DNA from: Corythucha ciliata
Lineage: Eukaryota > Arthropoda > Insecta > Hemiptera > Tingidae
Assembly: GCA_038030265.1 (NCBI GenBank)
Contig: CM075937.1
Location: 40,528,198-40,592,197, forward strand
Length of the DNA: 64,000 nt
Direction: 5' to 3'
In this document: piece by piece, positions 35,800 through 48,641 of the stretch
Layout: each line of letters starts with the position of its first letter
Numbering within the stretch: position 1 is the stretch's first letter
The notes under the pieces: generated by a model
The model's input: the letters and a program-made list of their open reading frames with translations, nothing else
Told to the model about the DNA's origin: nothing
Database searches by the model: none
Translations under genes and position numbers: made by a program

Positions 35800-36901
35800 G
35801 TTAAAAGTAATAAAAAAGTATTAATTTGTTTTGTTCGTCAACGTTGTCTTGTTCTTGTGACCAAGATTCCAAATTTTTATATGCACGGACGATTTGAATA
35901 TAAATGCTCGTTCGCTTGTTTTAGGAAAATTGCACAATTCTTGTTTTCATATCTTTTTCATATTCTTTGGAAGGAACTGGAAAGTCGAGCACCACATTAC
36001 ATTTGGCTTTGTTAAGTGGCTCTTTTAGGATGGGCTGGGTGGGAAGGGGGGGTTTGTGGGTATGTATGAATTATTTTTCGCTTTTATCCAACTAGAGAAA
36101 CGTCCTATAATCAAAATAACACCCAATAAGGAGAAAATGTTCGAGCATAATCAAATAATACACAACAACGTAATTACGGGTAACCACGACTTCACCGTCT
36201 TGGCATTAATTTTCTGTAATCGATAGAATTGGAATCAATCAAAAGTCCGTCGTTCCGTGTAATTTATGAAAATCAATAACAACCCCTCCCTTTACACCAT
36301 CGAAGCCCCTCCCCTCCCACCCACCACAATCATTCACCAATAATTCTGTGAAATCAGTTCTTGATTTGAGTGTTTTTAGGGGATATGTGTGGCAGAGATT
36401 CCCGACAAATCCTGTAAAAAAATGTTTGCAAAAATGCAAAACACGCTACCAAAATATATTTAATCGCAGATTCTGTGATAGTATACGAGGAATGTCTCGG
36501 ATGCGAAGAGTAACAAATCAACTGGATGATAACAAAAAGATAAAGTGACGTAGTCATGATCATGATGGTGACAAAATTACAAAACTAGAATTTAATTCTG
36601 AAAGTCTATCCCCCCCCGCCCCGCACTAAGTCAACATCATTTTGATCTCTGTTATCAGTGTGAAGGGTATTCGCCGTTTTGCCCTTCGCGCGTGTTAACT
36701 TTATTTATGGTATAGTCGAATAGGCAAATAGTGTGTTATTCGTTTTGGTTTTGTACGAAGAAGAAAAGACGTGATAAAAAAAATGATTTACGACGCAAAA
36801 ATTTTCCATTTGTAGAGGAAGGGACTTTTGCGAGTAGGCGCCACCGCCTCGAGTCAGTTTCCATAGCGAGTGTTTTGCGGGGTCTGCTCCGTCCCTGTCC
36901 G

Positions 36902-36904
<3 letters not shown>
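35800..36904. other. Intergenic, no gene seen
   Basis: AT-rich with no supported exon. It is the likely 5' flank and possible untranslated region of the SLC5 gene. Confidence 0.4.

Positions 36905-36936
<32 letters not shown>
36905..36936 (+). repeat. A(32) homopolymer abutting a start codon
   Basis: Thirty-two A residues end directly at the ATG of the SLC5-type gene, so the whole start context is A. Confidence 0.9.
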
Positions 36937-36939
<3 letters not shown>

Positions 36940-39466
36940 TACGGCGCAAATGAATTCAACTGGTTCGAATATGCCGTGTTTTTCGGCATGCTCTCAGCAT
37001 CAGCCTGGATCGGCATTTATTTTGGTTTGATTAAAAAAGCCGCCAACACGACCGAGGGCTACATGTTGGGCGGCAAAGAAATGCCGTTGATACCCATCGG
37101 CGTGTCGCTGGTTTCAAGGTTTCACGCGGTTCTCTTTTCTTTTCTTTTTTTCTTTCAAACCTTAATTTAAACGTGTTTCGTCCATTTTTTTTTGTGTGTG
37201 TCTGAATTCGTTTCAAACACGTTCAATAGCTTTATATCAGGCGTGTCGCTCCTTGGAATTCCGGCCGAAACCTACCTGTTTGGAACTCAACACTTGGTCA
37301 TTGTAGTCGACATTGCCATCGCTGTAGCCATAGCACACTTATACGTTCTACCGGTCACCTATACATTGGGCTATACGTCTATATTTGAGGTGATTGGTGT
37401 GTATGATGGAAGGGAGGGGATGGGTGTTATTACAAATCAACGAGACAGTTTGTATAAATTTCACTCTTATACAGTATTTGGAAAAAAGATTCGACGCAAA
37501 ACTACGTAAAATAGGATCCGCTATGTTCGCCATACAATTGGTATTGGAACGATTTAACTAAGATTTTTATATGTATGTAGTTAACGTCTGATACTCAATC
37601 GTTTATTTACAGATTTTACACACTCCTATGGTTATTTACGTGCCGGCGATTGCGTTTAACCAAGGTAACTACGTTGTTTAATTATTTTGTTAAAAACTCA
37701 CAGCAGACACACAATTCTATTATTTATGTCTTTACTTTTAAGCAACGGGAGCTTCTATTTACATAATAGCACCGCTAATTTGTGCTATTTGTATATTTTA
37801 CACATCGCTGGTAAGCATCAGCTAACAATGGAGTGGAAAAATACGAAGTTTTTAATTTATATTCGAAGGGTGGGCTTAAAGCTGTAGTGTGGAGCGATGC
37901 CCTACAAGCATTGGTCGCAGCGGCCTGTGTTATAGCTGTGTCGATTATTGGAATAAATTTATTCGACGGAGGATTAACGGAAATTTTACGGATTAACATC
38001 GAGGGTGAACGCTTGGAGTTTTTCAAGTAAAAGTTTGAAATTAATTTTAACTATTTTCATTTGTTGTTAATTAATTTGTTTAAAGCATGGATCCCAGCTT
38101 AACCGCGAGAAGTACGTTTTGGACGGTTGTGGTGGGACAAGCATCGCACTGGATTACCATGATGGCTGTTCATCCGGCAACTCACCAACGATATATTTCT
38201 TTGCCCACTTATGAGCAAGCTAGAAAGTAATCTAGTGGCATTGCACGAAATTTCTGTTGTAATTCGACTCTTTTTATTGAGCAGATTGACGTACTTGATG
38301 GGCATTGGACTAGCTTTCTCCAAAATGATCATAGCATTCATCGGTCTCATCATCTATGCGAGGTATCGAAACTGCGATCCGGTCAGATCCAAAGTCGTGT
38401 CATCGTCGACTCAGCTCTTCGCTCTCATGGTTGCCGACATCTCGCGCGACTACAAAGGTCTCACGGGTCTCTTCCTCGCCGGCGTTGTATCGACAGCTCT
38501 GAGCAGTATGTCGGCCGGTTTAAACACTCTGTCGGGCACACTGTACGATGACTTTATCAGGCCCGTCGTTCCATTCAGCGTGACCGAACGACGAGCCAAC
38601 ATCACTATGAAACTTCTGGTGGTCATTATCGGAGCCCTTTGCACGTCGATGGTGTTCTTTGTCGAGCGACTCGGTGCTATCCTACAAGTATCAGCCACAA
38701 TGCAGGGAATCACGCAAAATTCCATGATTTTAATTTTTCTCTTCGGATTATTCATGCCGTGGATCAACGCTAAGGTTACTTACACCCCCCCCCCCTTCAT
38801 CAAATCACACTCTTCCCATTTTTTTTTTTTTAAATATTTTAATCAAACTTCCTCCGTCCAGGGTGCATTTTCAGGAGCCCTCGCAGCATTCGTTGTCTCT
38901 GCCATTATAACATTTACAACTCAAATGTTCGTAGCCAGTGGTGACATTCAATACGCGACCAAGTTAATTTCTATTGAAAATTGCCCCGCAAATTTAACAG
39001 CTCCACTTCATCTTAAGTAAGCTATTTTCTTCAGCAAAATGAATGATAAATATTAACCTGTGCTGCTTGGGGTGGGAGGGTAGCTCAACAACTTTCGGTT
39101 ACACGGGTACAGGGACCAAGGTATTTTTCACCGACAGTGTCCCATGGTACTTAAGAATGTCGTACCACTATTACGGACTACCAGGTTAACATGGTTTCCT
39201 CCTAATACTATCGTTATAAATCTGAATTTAATTCTCAAGGTGTCTTCGTTGGTATTCTTATTGGATTCCTCGTCAGCTACATGTCTGGAGGGACTGATTT
39301 TAAAGGGCTGGACCCCAAATTAGTCATTCCACAAGTCAGATTTCTTTTCCCCAAGCAATCGGACGGTGACAAGCTCAAGACTTTTGAGCCTGCGATGGAA
39401 TTGAACGGCGTGAATCGTCGCGAGTATAAGGCGGTGCCTCTCGAAGAGGTGAACCATCAGTTGTAG
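36937..39466 (+). CDS. SLC5-type sodium:solute symporter, 11 exons, 599 aa
   Basis: Coding exons are 36937-37118, 37230-37389, 37475-37540, 37613-37664, 37743-37810, 37869-38026, 38086-38226, 38285-38774, 38862-39016, 39084-39184 and 39240-39466 (1800 nt, all GT-AG, phases consistent). The protein starts MYGANEFNWFEYAVFFGML. It shows the family pattern: GGKEMPLIPIGVSLVSS (TM2 area), GVSLLGIPAE, YVPAIAFNQATG, GGLKAVVWSDALQAL (177-191), QRYISLPTYEQA and AGVVSTALSSMSAGLNTLSG (about 341-360), the helix that supplies Na+ ligands in this fold. A hydrophilic tail of about 60 residues ends the chain. It would move a small solute with Na+ across the plasma membrane. Insect relatives are usually called sodium-coupled monocarboxylate or multivitamin transporters; the substrate cannot be told here. 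Length matches the family. A non-coding upstream exon is possible. Confidence 0.92.
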
Positions 39467-41733
39467 ACATTTTTGTCCGTAAATTAATATGTTTATTGGT
39501 ATTTTTTATATGTTTAAAAAGTAATTTCAAAGCTGCTTTTCTCATTTTTTAAAAACATGTTCATTTTATTTAGAATATTTGTTTTCTGCTGCGTTCTTGG
39601 AGATTTCTCTAGAACAGCTCGCCGGTTAAAAATGTTCTCGATGGGTCCGAGCCCCAATTTCAAAGTGCACGCCGTTCGCGGTCAATTCCTGTTGTTCGTT
39701 ATCATTCAAAACTGCTGCGCCATTATCGTCCATCAAAATACTACCTACTAGAACGGTCGTCACATTGAGTCGAATCGAACCGTCACATAGAGTCCATTGA
39801 ACCGTCAACGCGACGAATTAACGCGACCCCGTGAACTCTGCGAATGATTTCCATCACGGGGTGATCCCTGGTGATAACAGTGCCGAATCATGACTAGAGT
39901 TTATGTTCAAAAGTGCTATAGGTGACGGTTGATTGGAGGGTGTTAAGGAATCCTACAAGGAACCCCCAGAGTTACGATCCCGGTTGACACCTAAGTCGTG
40001 AGGGCTTGAGATACTCACAGGAAATAGAGAGAAAATAAGGACACCGTTATCGGTACTTAAATAAAAATGATTTGTTTAAAGCAGTGCCAGATCTAACAAT
40101 TTTCATAGGTGGGGGGGGGGCAAAACTAGGTTATCCCGCCTCGATGAGAGAGGTGCGTACCCTCTCAGAGCTTTCCACTCATTCCAGTGAATAATTTGGG
40201 CCTCACACTCACTCTCGGTCTCTCTTAACAAACAGAAACAGCTAGATTCAGTGGCGGACCAAAACCAACCGGGACCCGGCGCGGAATTCTCCATAAGCCC
40301 CCCCCCCCCCTCCCCACAAGGGCCCGCCACACAGAACGTTGGGATTGACGTGCGGACTCGCACCAAACAAAACTATATGGCACGGCTTGATATCTCTTGT
40401 TTTTTTCGCGTGCAGACCAGCCCATGCACGTGAACCAGAACCGACTTATAGCGCATAAAACAGCGAAAATGGTCCTATTCGTTTGTTTAGCCAACATTTT
40501 CGTTTGTTTAGCATTTCCAAACACGATTACTAAGGGTTTTCGGTACCCAAAAAAAAAAAAAAAAACAACAAAAAACTGAGATTAAGAGAGAATTGTGGAA
40601 GGAGTAGGATTTGGCGTGACTACGTCAAAAATTATTATCACAGAATTACATAGTTTTCTAAATCTAGTTGTTTCTTGGCATGAAAAACGCGAATATGACC
40701 TTTGTTTTGAAGGAAAATCATTTCCAAGGCATGTGCTCCCCGTAGCGGAATAATATTTTCGGTATTAACTTCGAAACAATTGGTTCTGGAATTTTGTAAC
40801 TATTTTGTTGGGATTTCTCGAACAATTTCCATGCGAATTGACTACAACGTTGCTCAAAACAAACCCCTTTTATTTCCATGTTCCCTACGGGAATTTTTTT
40901 GCCATCTTGTATTTATAGGTCAGAACTGTTCGAGAAAAAAAAATGATAACTCTGAAAAGCTCGTACAACTTTTTGGCAGCCCAAAAACCGAAATGTTTTG
41001 GTACTTCTTTTAGTTTCTTCTAAATATCCCGAAAGTGAGTTACTTTCGAGGAAAATCTTCACTCACAAAACTTGTTGAGCATTAAATTTCCTACTACTTT
41101 TGTATGTAAAGTAGTTTTCCACGACGAATATGGAATGGGCTACAGCCTATCGAAATTGTTGTTCTAAAATGGTCGAAGGTCTTGAAATCGCCTTTTTTCG
41201 ACCCAAGTATACTCATTGTGCTTTACTTTGGGCTACTTTGTAACATTTTTTTTTTGTATTTGTATTGCACGAGTTTTATTCCGCATTTTTACTAAAATGT
41301 TCTTAAAATAGAATTTAAACTTTCTTCAACTTTTTATTATTTTCTGCATGAATGATGCCTGTACTAGGGCACCATCGACTCGTATAGGTGCCCGTAATGC
41401 ACGCGTGGGAAACGCCGATCTGATATATTTTTTCGTTGAAACGCGCGTAAAGTGGTTATATTTTAGTATGCTTTCCAATATCCGAGTTGAGAGAGGCCTT
41501 TTCCGTGAAATGTTTATCTCAAAGAACCTTTTTCGGTGCATAATCGTTGGAAAGAAAAACGCATCCGGATTCAGGGTAAATTTGAGGCAAATACCTACAC
41601 TCGCTCAAAGACCAATATGTAGTAATCTTCGGCTGGTAATGCTATGATGTGACGAAACTGGTGTTTTTTGACTCCAACAAATGATTCGAAACAATCACGA
41701 TGTATCGCGGCAATCATGCATGACAATTGTATA
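39467..41733. other. 3' flank and intergenic, no gene seen
   Basis: No coding exon is supported. G- and C-runs lie at about 40112 and 40300, and an A-run near 40550. The 3' UTR of the symporter should end in the first few hundred bases, but I see no canonical AATAAA close to the stop. Confidence 0.4.
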
Positions 41734-42010
41734 CAGGGTGCGGCAGATAATGTGGACCACCCATTTTTCTCCGCTATTATTGATGATATTGGAATGGTGC
41801 TCGGAGTTATGTCCCCTTGATCTTAGGTGAGGATTTCATATTTCATAAAGTTAGGTCAAATTTGGGCCCTACCGGGGCTCAATAAAAATTTTTGGGCTAC
41901 AGATATGAAATCCTCACCTAAGATCAAGGGGACATATCTCCGAGCACCATTCCAATATCATCAATAATAGCGGAGAAAAATGGGTGGTCCACATTATCTG
42001 CCGCACCCCG
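41734..42010. mobile_element. TA-flanked palindromic element, short copy
   Basis: The two halves are near-perfect inverted repeats of about 120 bp that begin CAGGGTGCGGCAGATAATGT, with TA at both borders. It matches 52454-52804 but lacks part of its centre, so it looks like an internal deletion derivative. Confidence 0.85.
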
Positions 42011-42439
42011 TATTCCAGATGGCAGATCAGCTGAGGTCCCATTGATGAGTAGGAAGGGGTGTGGAGAACAGTGACTTTGGAAAATTAGCCAAAAAGCTGG
42101 TAGCCGAAGCGTAGTGATATACGATGATTAGACCTAAACTCCACTGGACGAGGACATAAAACTCTTTGACAGAAAATCATACACATTCTACTGGCAACTA
42201 GCGGGGGTCTTCCTACTCCCCTCCTACTACTCTCCGAAGAAAGTACGTTCGGCGTCGTTTGGTAGCTAACAAAGTGACAATGTATAAGAAATAAGAAAGG
42301 CTTAGACCCAACCTGCCGTGGAATAGCAAATTAGATCTCAAACGGCTCGTGTCAGCAGTCGAAACCCACACTGTGAAGCCCGTAAGTTTGGAAAATTCCT
42401 TAAATTTGAGTTTTTAGACTTGACTTGAATTTAAGGTGG

Positions 42440-42890
42440 TTCCCGACGTATTTGTTAACGCTGAGTCGAATGAGACCACAGCCAGGTCGCTAGTAACAAT
42501 ATTGTTCGAGTTATGATGCAATTTGTACTAAAAAACACCAGTTTTTCAGTTAAAATCGCGACAATTTTTAATTTGAAGAAACTTGCTGGTTTGGTCAGCG
42601 TTCATACAATTCCTTGTGTAGTTATCAATGCTGAATCGAATGAAACCAAAGCCAAGCCGCTAGGATTGATACTTTTCCACTTTTGACCAAATTAGTATTA
42701 ACAACAAGGTTTTTATTTTTCATTTTCAAACTATCCAAGTGGACTCCTAGTATATACGATCAGTGTGTGATTCTCTCAGCACTTATGCATTTTTTAGTGC
42801 TGAATCTAATGGGACCTGAGCCACGTCGCTAGCACAAATAGTTCTTGAGTTATGGCCAATTTTGTACGAAAAGACATGGGTTTTGAGATA
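42440..42890. repeat. Diverged ~177-bp tandem repeat, 3 units
   Basis: The block GCTGAATCGAATGAGACC and GTCGCTAG recurs at about 42449, 42625 and 42803, followed by a TTATGGCCAATTTTGTAC-like block. Confidence 0.7.
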
Positions 42891-42960
42891 AGGGGGGGGG
42901 GCGTTTTAGGGCTATGTACGTCTCTGACTAAAAATTGTATGTATCTCTAAAAATTGAAAT

Positions 42961-43027
42961 AATTGTTTAAAATTCATACAAATCTTGTTCCAATTGGGAA
43001 CAAGATTTGTATGAATTTTTAACAATT
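42961..43027. repeat. Near-perfect 67-bp hairpin
   Basis: Arms of about 31 bp (AATTGTTTAAAATTCATACA outward) flank a 5-base loop. No surrounding gene; it could be a MITE remnant or a small hairpin RNA locus. Confidence 0.6.
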
Positions 43028-43139
43028 CTTTGTTAAACTATCCACATTGGCGGAACATTGGCGGTTGAAAGGTTAAGCTGAGCCTGCTTAACCGATTCAG
43101 GCGGCTAACCGCAGCCTGCTGCGATTCATCGTGGCTGTT

Positions 43140-43950
43140 TCTTCATTTTATAGTCTTGAATAAGCGCTTTTACTCAATTAAGGAACGCAAATTAGCGTTT
43201 TTATCAATTATTAGCCGCGAATCAGCTAGTTTTTTTTTGCTTTTTGCCACAAATTAACACTTTTCCGTGAATATTACAGTTCACATTAATATTACTGTAG
43301 TATAGTACTGCAGCGCATAGTAGTTTAGGAGTGACTAGCCAGTTTGGCTGGCTAATTTCCAGGACACGAATCATCCAGGTTAGCGGTCAGTTATTTTGTC
43401 TTTTGTGGATCGCGAGTAATCAGCTTTGCCATTTTTAGGGCACGCATCCTCAGTTTGAGCATTTTGAAGGCTCGAAACGCCAGTTTAGTCGTTTTACTGG
43501 CGCATAGAGCCGTTTTTGCCATTTTTAGGGCGTGAATATAGTCACTTTGACTATTTTCAGGTGACATATCATCAGTTTGGCCTAGTTTAGGGCGCGAACG
43601 GTTATAGTTTAGCCATTTTTAAGGCTTAAGACATCAGTTTAGCCATTTTTAAGGCTTAAGACATCAGTTTAGCCATTTTCAAGGCGCGAATGTCTGTTGG
43701 GGGATTATTGGAACGCGAACTGTCGTTTTTGCCTATTTGCAGAGCACAAATCGTCAGTTTGAAGATTTTCCAGGCGTTTACGCTTCACGAAAAATGGCAT
43801 CGAAGGTGCGGTCCAGTCTCCGTTTACTCTTCAGATTAGCCATTTGAAGGACGGATAGAGCCACTTTTAGAACCAGAATTATGAGTATGTTCATTTCTTG
43901 GGCATAGTTAGTCAGTTTGACTTTTTTTCAGAGGGTGAATCGTTAGTTTT
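43140..43950. repeat. Degenerate ~30-bp repeat, complement of the 3180-3960 family
   Basis: Units read GCGCGAATCGTCAGTTTGGC plus ATTTTTAGG, the reverse complement of the array at 3180-3960. A recent perfect local duplication lies at about 43616-43675 (TTTAGCCATTTTTAAGGCTT). Confidence 0.7.
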
Positions 43951-44053
43951 AGGTACGAATACTTGGTTCAGGCATTCAAGGGGCAGATCGTCGGGTCACT
44001 CACATGAACCAATCCCCTCTGGCTCTAATTTGAGGACAATTTTTATCGCACGA

Positions 44054-44077
44054 TTTTTTTTTTTTTTTTTTTTTTTT
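44054..44077. repeat. T(24) homopolymer
   Basis: A run of 24 T. A GA microsatellite follows at about 44278-44308. Confidence 0.85.
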
Positions 44078-44459
44078 CCAGCAGGCCGACGTATCAGTTT
44101 TAGGGCACGACGGACTGCGTCAACCATGGATAGCTGGATGCCCTTTTGGCATCCTCTCAGCGCATTTCATTTATTTATTTTTGTTTAATTTAATTTTTTT
44201 TCTATTCGTTACTGTCAATACGTAACAACAACAAATTTAGTTTTTGGGACCCGAACTGGGCACATCTTAGCCGTCAAGGAGAGAGAGAGAGAGAGTGAGA
44301 GAGAGAGAAAAAAAAATGTCAGCTTCACAGCGTGGCTAATCAAACGGCTCCAAAACACAGGCAGTTCAAAGCAACATTCGACATTCGTGTGTACCGGCCC
44401 GACCCATTCAGGGATAAAATTCATGTGAAACTCAACAATGGAGGCAAAACTGATAGAAT

Positions 44460-44760
44460 TTTACTTTAGAGTGACTTTAGACTTTACTTTAGAGTGAAAT
44501 TATCGCGAAACGTCTCGTCCGGTGCAATATTTCAGGGGAACGCCACATTATCCAGGGCAAAATTTACGCGAAACGTGACGTTCAGAGAAATAAATTAAGT
44601 CCAACACCACATTTAAGGGAAAACAAATAGGACGAAACGCCACGAGAAGGACAAAATTAACGTAAAACGACAATTTCCAGACAAAATTGACGCTAATTTT
44701 GCGCATTCAAGGCGGAATTTTCGCGAACAAATTCCAGGCAAAATTTATGTGAAAACTTCC
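44460..44760. repeat. Degenerate ~31-bp repeat (AAATT.ACGCGAAACG type)
   Basis: Units read GGCAAAATTTACGCGAAACG followed by CCA and a short linker. Confidence 0.65.
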
Positions 44761-45289
44761 ATGTATTTCTCATTGCATTGTGACTGAGGGGGAGCGCCTC
44801 TTAATTTTTGTTTAATTCATTAGGGGTATTCGTGCTCTGAAGTTTAACATAATATGTTATCGACGTAAACCCTGTTATTTCGTATTTTTTGTGTTCAGTT
44901 TCTCCGTTTGTATGGCCTTACCCATCTGTTCGGAATTTAGCATATAACAAAAATTCAAGGTTTAACATTTTTCATGAACACCCCTATTATGTTGTTGTTG
45001 TTGTTGTGTTCAATTAATTTTTAAAGGAAGTCGAGCTCCTAGCACATTATATTTTCCTAATGCGAAAGACAGAAAACTGAAAACCTGAAAAAAAGGCAAA
45101 GTCAGTGTTGACAACATAAGGTCCTCAACGACCAGGAGAATAGAATTTGCTGGGAGCTCGTTGACGAAATAATTTCTGACAGAAGCCGAGCTCTCAGCAC
45201 ATTATTTTGTCCTAAACAGAAACATGGAAAATCGCAGCATCACACTCGAAAAATAGGGGGAGTTTTCTCAAATAGGTCCGTGTATTAGC
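44761..45289. other. Intergenic, no gene seen
   Basis: Contains a (TTG)n microsatellite near 44992-45008 and two diverged direct copies of a GAGCTCCTAGCACATTAT motif. Confidence 0.4.
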
Positions 45290-45690
45290 GTCCCCCCCTC
45301 TATTTTAGCCACGAATAAGAGCTTTTCCTCAACTTTTGCTTCGATTCAACGCTTTTTCTTAATTTTAGTCGAGAATTATTTTTTTTTAGCCAAGAAGATC
45401 CACTTTTAATTGCTCTTTAACGGATTCATTCAAATTCAACATTTTTTCGCTCCTATTTTGCCTTGAAGGAGCGCTTTTTGCTAACTTCAGCTACGAATTA
45501 GCTCTTTTTCTTAATTTCAGCGGCTAGTAATAGCGATTTTTTCATATTTCCAGTCGCGTACTTGTCCTAATATTAGCACATTAGCGCGCCCTAATGACAA
45601 TTAAGACCCTATAGAAATTTAGCGTGTTTTCTCTATTTCAGCGTATTCATCTTCTTTTAGCGCTTGTCCTCAATATTAGCCACGAATCAC
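45290..45690. repeat. Degenerate repeat (TTTTTCTTAATTTTAGCC type)
   Basis: Same family as 13540-14440: GCGAATTAGCGCTTTTTCTC-like units, diverged. Confidence 0.6.
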
Positions 45691-46130
45691 CGCTTTAAAA
45701 CCTAAATATTTAGCTTTTCGGGGGCCCTCTCTGAATGTGGGCTCGAGGCGGTCCACCCCCCACTGAAGGGGAGCCGAGGTGGTCCTCCGGCCGCCACGTT
45801 GGTATGCTACTGATTGGCTAAAGGTTAAATTATCTTTTATTGAGCTAAATATTCGGACAGAAGCCACTTTTAAAAAAATTAAAGAATATCGTCGCTGTGA
45901 TTCCCCGCCTCCCACCTCGCTCTAGTTATGAACAATTACGCCTCCCTCCCCCCTTTAGCTTTCTGTATTATTTTGATTTACCGTAGCCTCTTCTTTTCTT
46001 ATTTTCTCCTGATTATAGAGCCGAGATAATGATAGAGTGAGGGGGGGGGGTCATTCAATTTTGAAGACTTCCATTATTTTTATGACAGCCGTCGTCCAGT
46101 CGAAGGAAAGAAAAATCACTTTCCTCGAAG

Positions 46131-47660
46131 ATGTGGGAATGGAAGCAAGTGAAATGGGTGAGGTTTTTCGGGTGGTGGAGCGATGAAATTACGAATCAAA
46201 GAGTTAGAAACGTGACGAGGTTCGAATTAGAAAAACCTTAAATGAAATCCTCCTTTTTATTTAAAAAATATTCCCCCACCCCAGAATTTTAGGACTAATT
46301 ACGTTCTGGATTCTACCGGTGGATCTTTCGATGCAGTTCATGAGCCTCTGTCTTGCTGTACAAAAAGGAGTTCTGAAAGAGTCCCTCAACATCATTCCAA
46401 TGATTGCCATGAGTACTTCGATGACAGTTAAATCTTATGTTTGGGTTTATCGGTCGAAGGAAATTAAATCAGTTATCGAACAATTTGAGGGTTAGCTTCC
46501 ACCGCCACCTAAAAAAAGTGGTGAGGGTAACTCTTGTCCCCAATGATGGATTTGTTTTTTGTTTTTGCAGATTTGGAAAAGCGTCGAAAGAAACTTTTTC
46601 TGGAAACAACCGACGACTATTTAACGATGAAAACTCACACCAACAACTGCAGGAAATTCGCCTTTCTTTTCCCCGTCTCCCTCCTAGGTGGCTTACACTG
46701 GGCCGTGAGACCCGTTGTGTTTGCCCTGAGCGGCGACTATACGACAATTGTTGACGACTGGGTGCCGTGGAACGACGAAGAATTCACCGGCTGGCTGGGT
46801 CATTTGAACTTCACCCTTTTGGTGCTCATCATCGCTATGACAGGCATGCTCGCCTACGAGACGTTAATGCTCTCGTTTTATGAAATGATGATTGCAATGT
46901 TGAAGATTATTTCGAAACAATTTTCCGAGTTGAATTTCGAAAATGGCGATGATCTTATCGATTGCATCGTGATGCACAAGCACGCCCTCAAGTACTAACA
47001 ACGAACGATGTAGATTTTCGGGTCAAAATAACACAATGCTTACGGACTTTAAGGTTAAGAAAAGACATTGCTACTCTGGCAAACATTGTTCTTCAAGCAG
47101 ACTGCCTTCTGTACACGCTTATTTTATGCTGTGGCGTACTAGAAATAACGGTACACCTCATCTTCCAATTGATGTATGATGAACATAAAACGTTTTACCC
47201 AATTCCTTCTTACAACAGCTCGACTATTCACCATTGACTAAAAAGATAAACATGATAGAAGCGTGCTGCGTATTCACTCTTTTATTTTATTTACAGTGCT
47301 ACAAATGTCAAAGTATAACCACCCTCGTAAGTTGAACGCGAAACACTTTGTAAAATCGAGTAAACCTCGCGGTTTTTCTGTATTTTTTTTAGTGCTTTGA
47401 CATGTCCTTCGCTGCGTACAATAACAACTGGTACAATGGGAGAGATAAGGACAAAAAAATCATGTCGCTAATTACACTCAGGTCGAACAAGTTGGAAAGC
47501 TTTGGAAGCATCATTCGAATCGATCTCCATACTTTCTTAACGGTAAACCATACAGCGATGCACGCAGTTTACGATATTCCAATTTTTATTCTCTCTAATT
47601 TAGGTGGTAAGAACGTCATTTTCGTACTACAACGCCCTCAAAGCATTTGACATACATTAA
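46131..47660 (+). CDS. Odorant receptor, 7tm_6 family, seven exons, 375 aa (diverged paralogue)
   Basis: Exons are 46131-46219, 46285-46490, 46571-46991, 47054-47150, 47219-47326, 47393-47542 and 47604-47660 (1128 nt). Exons 2, 4, 5, 6 and 7 have exactly the lengths of the other two receptors; exon 1 is 9 nt longer and exon 3 is 15 nt shorter. The start is MWEWKQVKWVRFFGWW. Shared landmarks are DDWVPWNDEEFTGWLGH, a short intron after ITLR-like exon 4 with acceptor CTTTAAG, AAYNNNWYNG (about 315-324) and the terminal SFSYYNALKAFDIH. The pseudogene at 517 is closer to this receptor than to the duplicated pair, judged by its WVPWNDQNFTGWL and NALKAF. The role is inferred as for the others: an odorant-tuned channel subunit that pairs with Orco. 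Confidence 0.9.
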
Positions 47661-48183
47661 TACGTTCGTGGAGTTCAGTATTTTGAAGAAGATTACCCGG
47701 CAAGCAAAGGACCCGGCCCCTCTCTAACAATTTAAAAGCTTTATAAATCATTATTACGCGTATAGAAAACGAACGACGCTAAGATAATACAAAATCACGC
47801 ATTTTAGGGTCTAGTTATGAACTCAGAAAGAAACGTTTTAGAGCTTTATTGTGCTTTTTCCTGTCTACCTTTCTGGGGATTGTCAGCGAGCACCTCCCAC
47901 GACAAAATCTTGAAGTCCACGAGCGAGAAACAGCCTCCGTTCTGATGAGTGGTCCTCAATGGGCCGAAATAATCGACCAAAGCGCGATGACAAAGAAAAA
48001 CGTTTATTTTTGGTCATTAAGTAAGAAAATACGAAAAACGTTATCCACGTCTGCGAGGTCCGCAGACCTGCTACAATTTTTTTTTGAAAGTGAAACTACC
48101 AATATCCTATCAAATCTCATCGATGACTAAATTTTGGGTACCTATTGCGAAACACAAACTATCGCCCATTATAATAATTTCGA
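47661..48183. other. 3' flank, no gene seen
   Basis: A 93-codon frame (47849-48130) follows the receptor but has no recognisable motif and may be 3' UTR or chance. Confidence 0.4.
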
Positions 48184-48279
48184 TTTATACAAAAATTTTC
48201 GACCAATTAGGGTTGTTTAGCCTAATTTAATTATTTAGGGGCTAAATAGCCCTAACTGGTCGATAATTTTTGTATAAAA
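48184..48279. mobile_element. 96-bp foldback repeat
   Basis: Arms of 39 bp (TTTATACAAAAATTTTCGAC at the left end) pair with few mismatches around an AT-rich loop. Confidence 0.65.
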
Positions 48280-48419
48280 TAGTAAATTATTGGTAATTGT
48301 GTGACCCCCAATGGTGGACAAAGGGGAACTTAGTTGCAAACGAAGCCCCAGAAGCGGCCAAAAACTGGAGTTAATCACTCTAAAATCGTCAAATTAGGGG
48401 TTTGAATGGTTCAAATCCG

Positions 48420-48636
48420 TGATTTTTGGCGTTATTTGGCCGAAATAAGATTCAAAATTTGACTTTTTGAAAGAGGAAAGACCACGAAATCGCTGTTTTC
48501 AAATGAGCCGAACACATTTTTTTTTTCAAAGGCCACAGCCGTGAAATTTGTTTTCTGGTGAGCCATCTCGTCAAATGGTTGATTAGGAAGGGAAATCATC
48601 CAAATTTTGGGTTGAATGTGCCAAATCCTCAAATGA
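48420..48636. repeat. Degenerate repeat with AGCC..CGAAAT core
   Basis: Units such as GGCCACAGCCGTGAAATTTG, same family as 2585-3180. The gypsy element at 48642 inserted into its right edge. Confidence 0.55.
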
Positions 48637-48641
48637 TAAAC

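Noticed and set aside
47849..48130. 93-codon frame after the third odorant receptor
   Set aside because: No motif; most likely 3' flanking sequence of the receptor.
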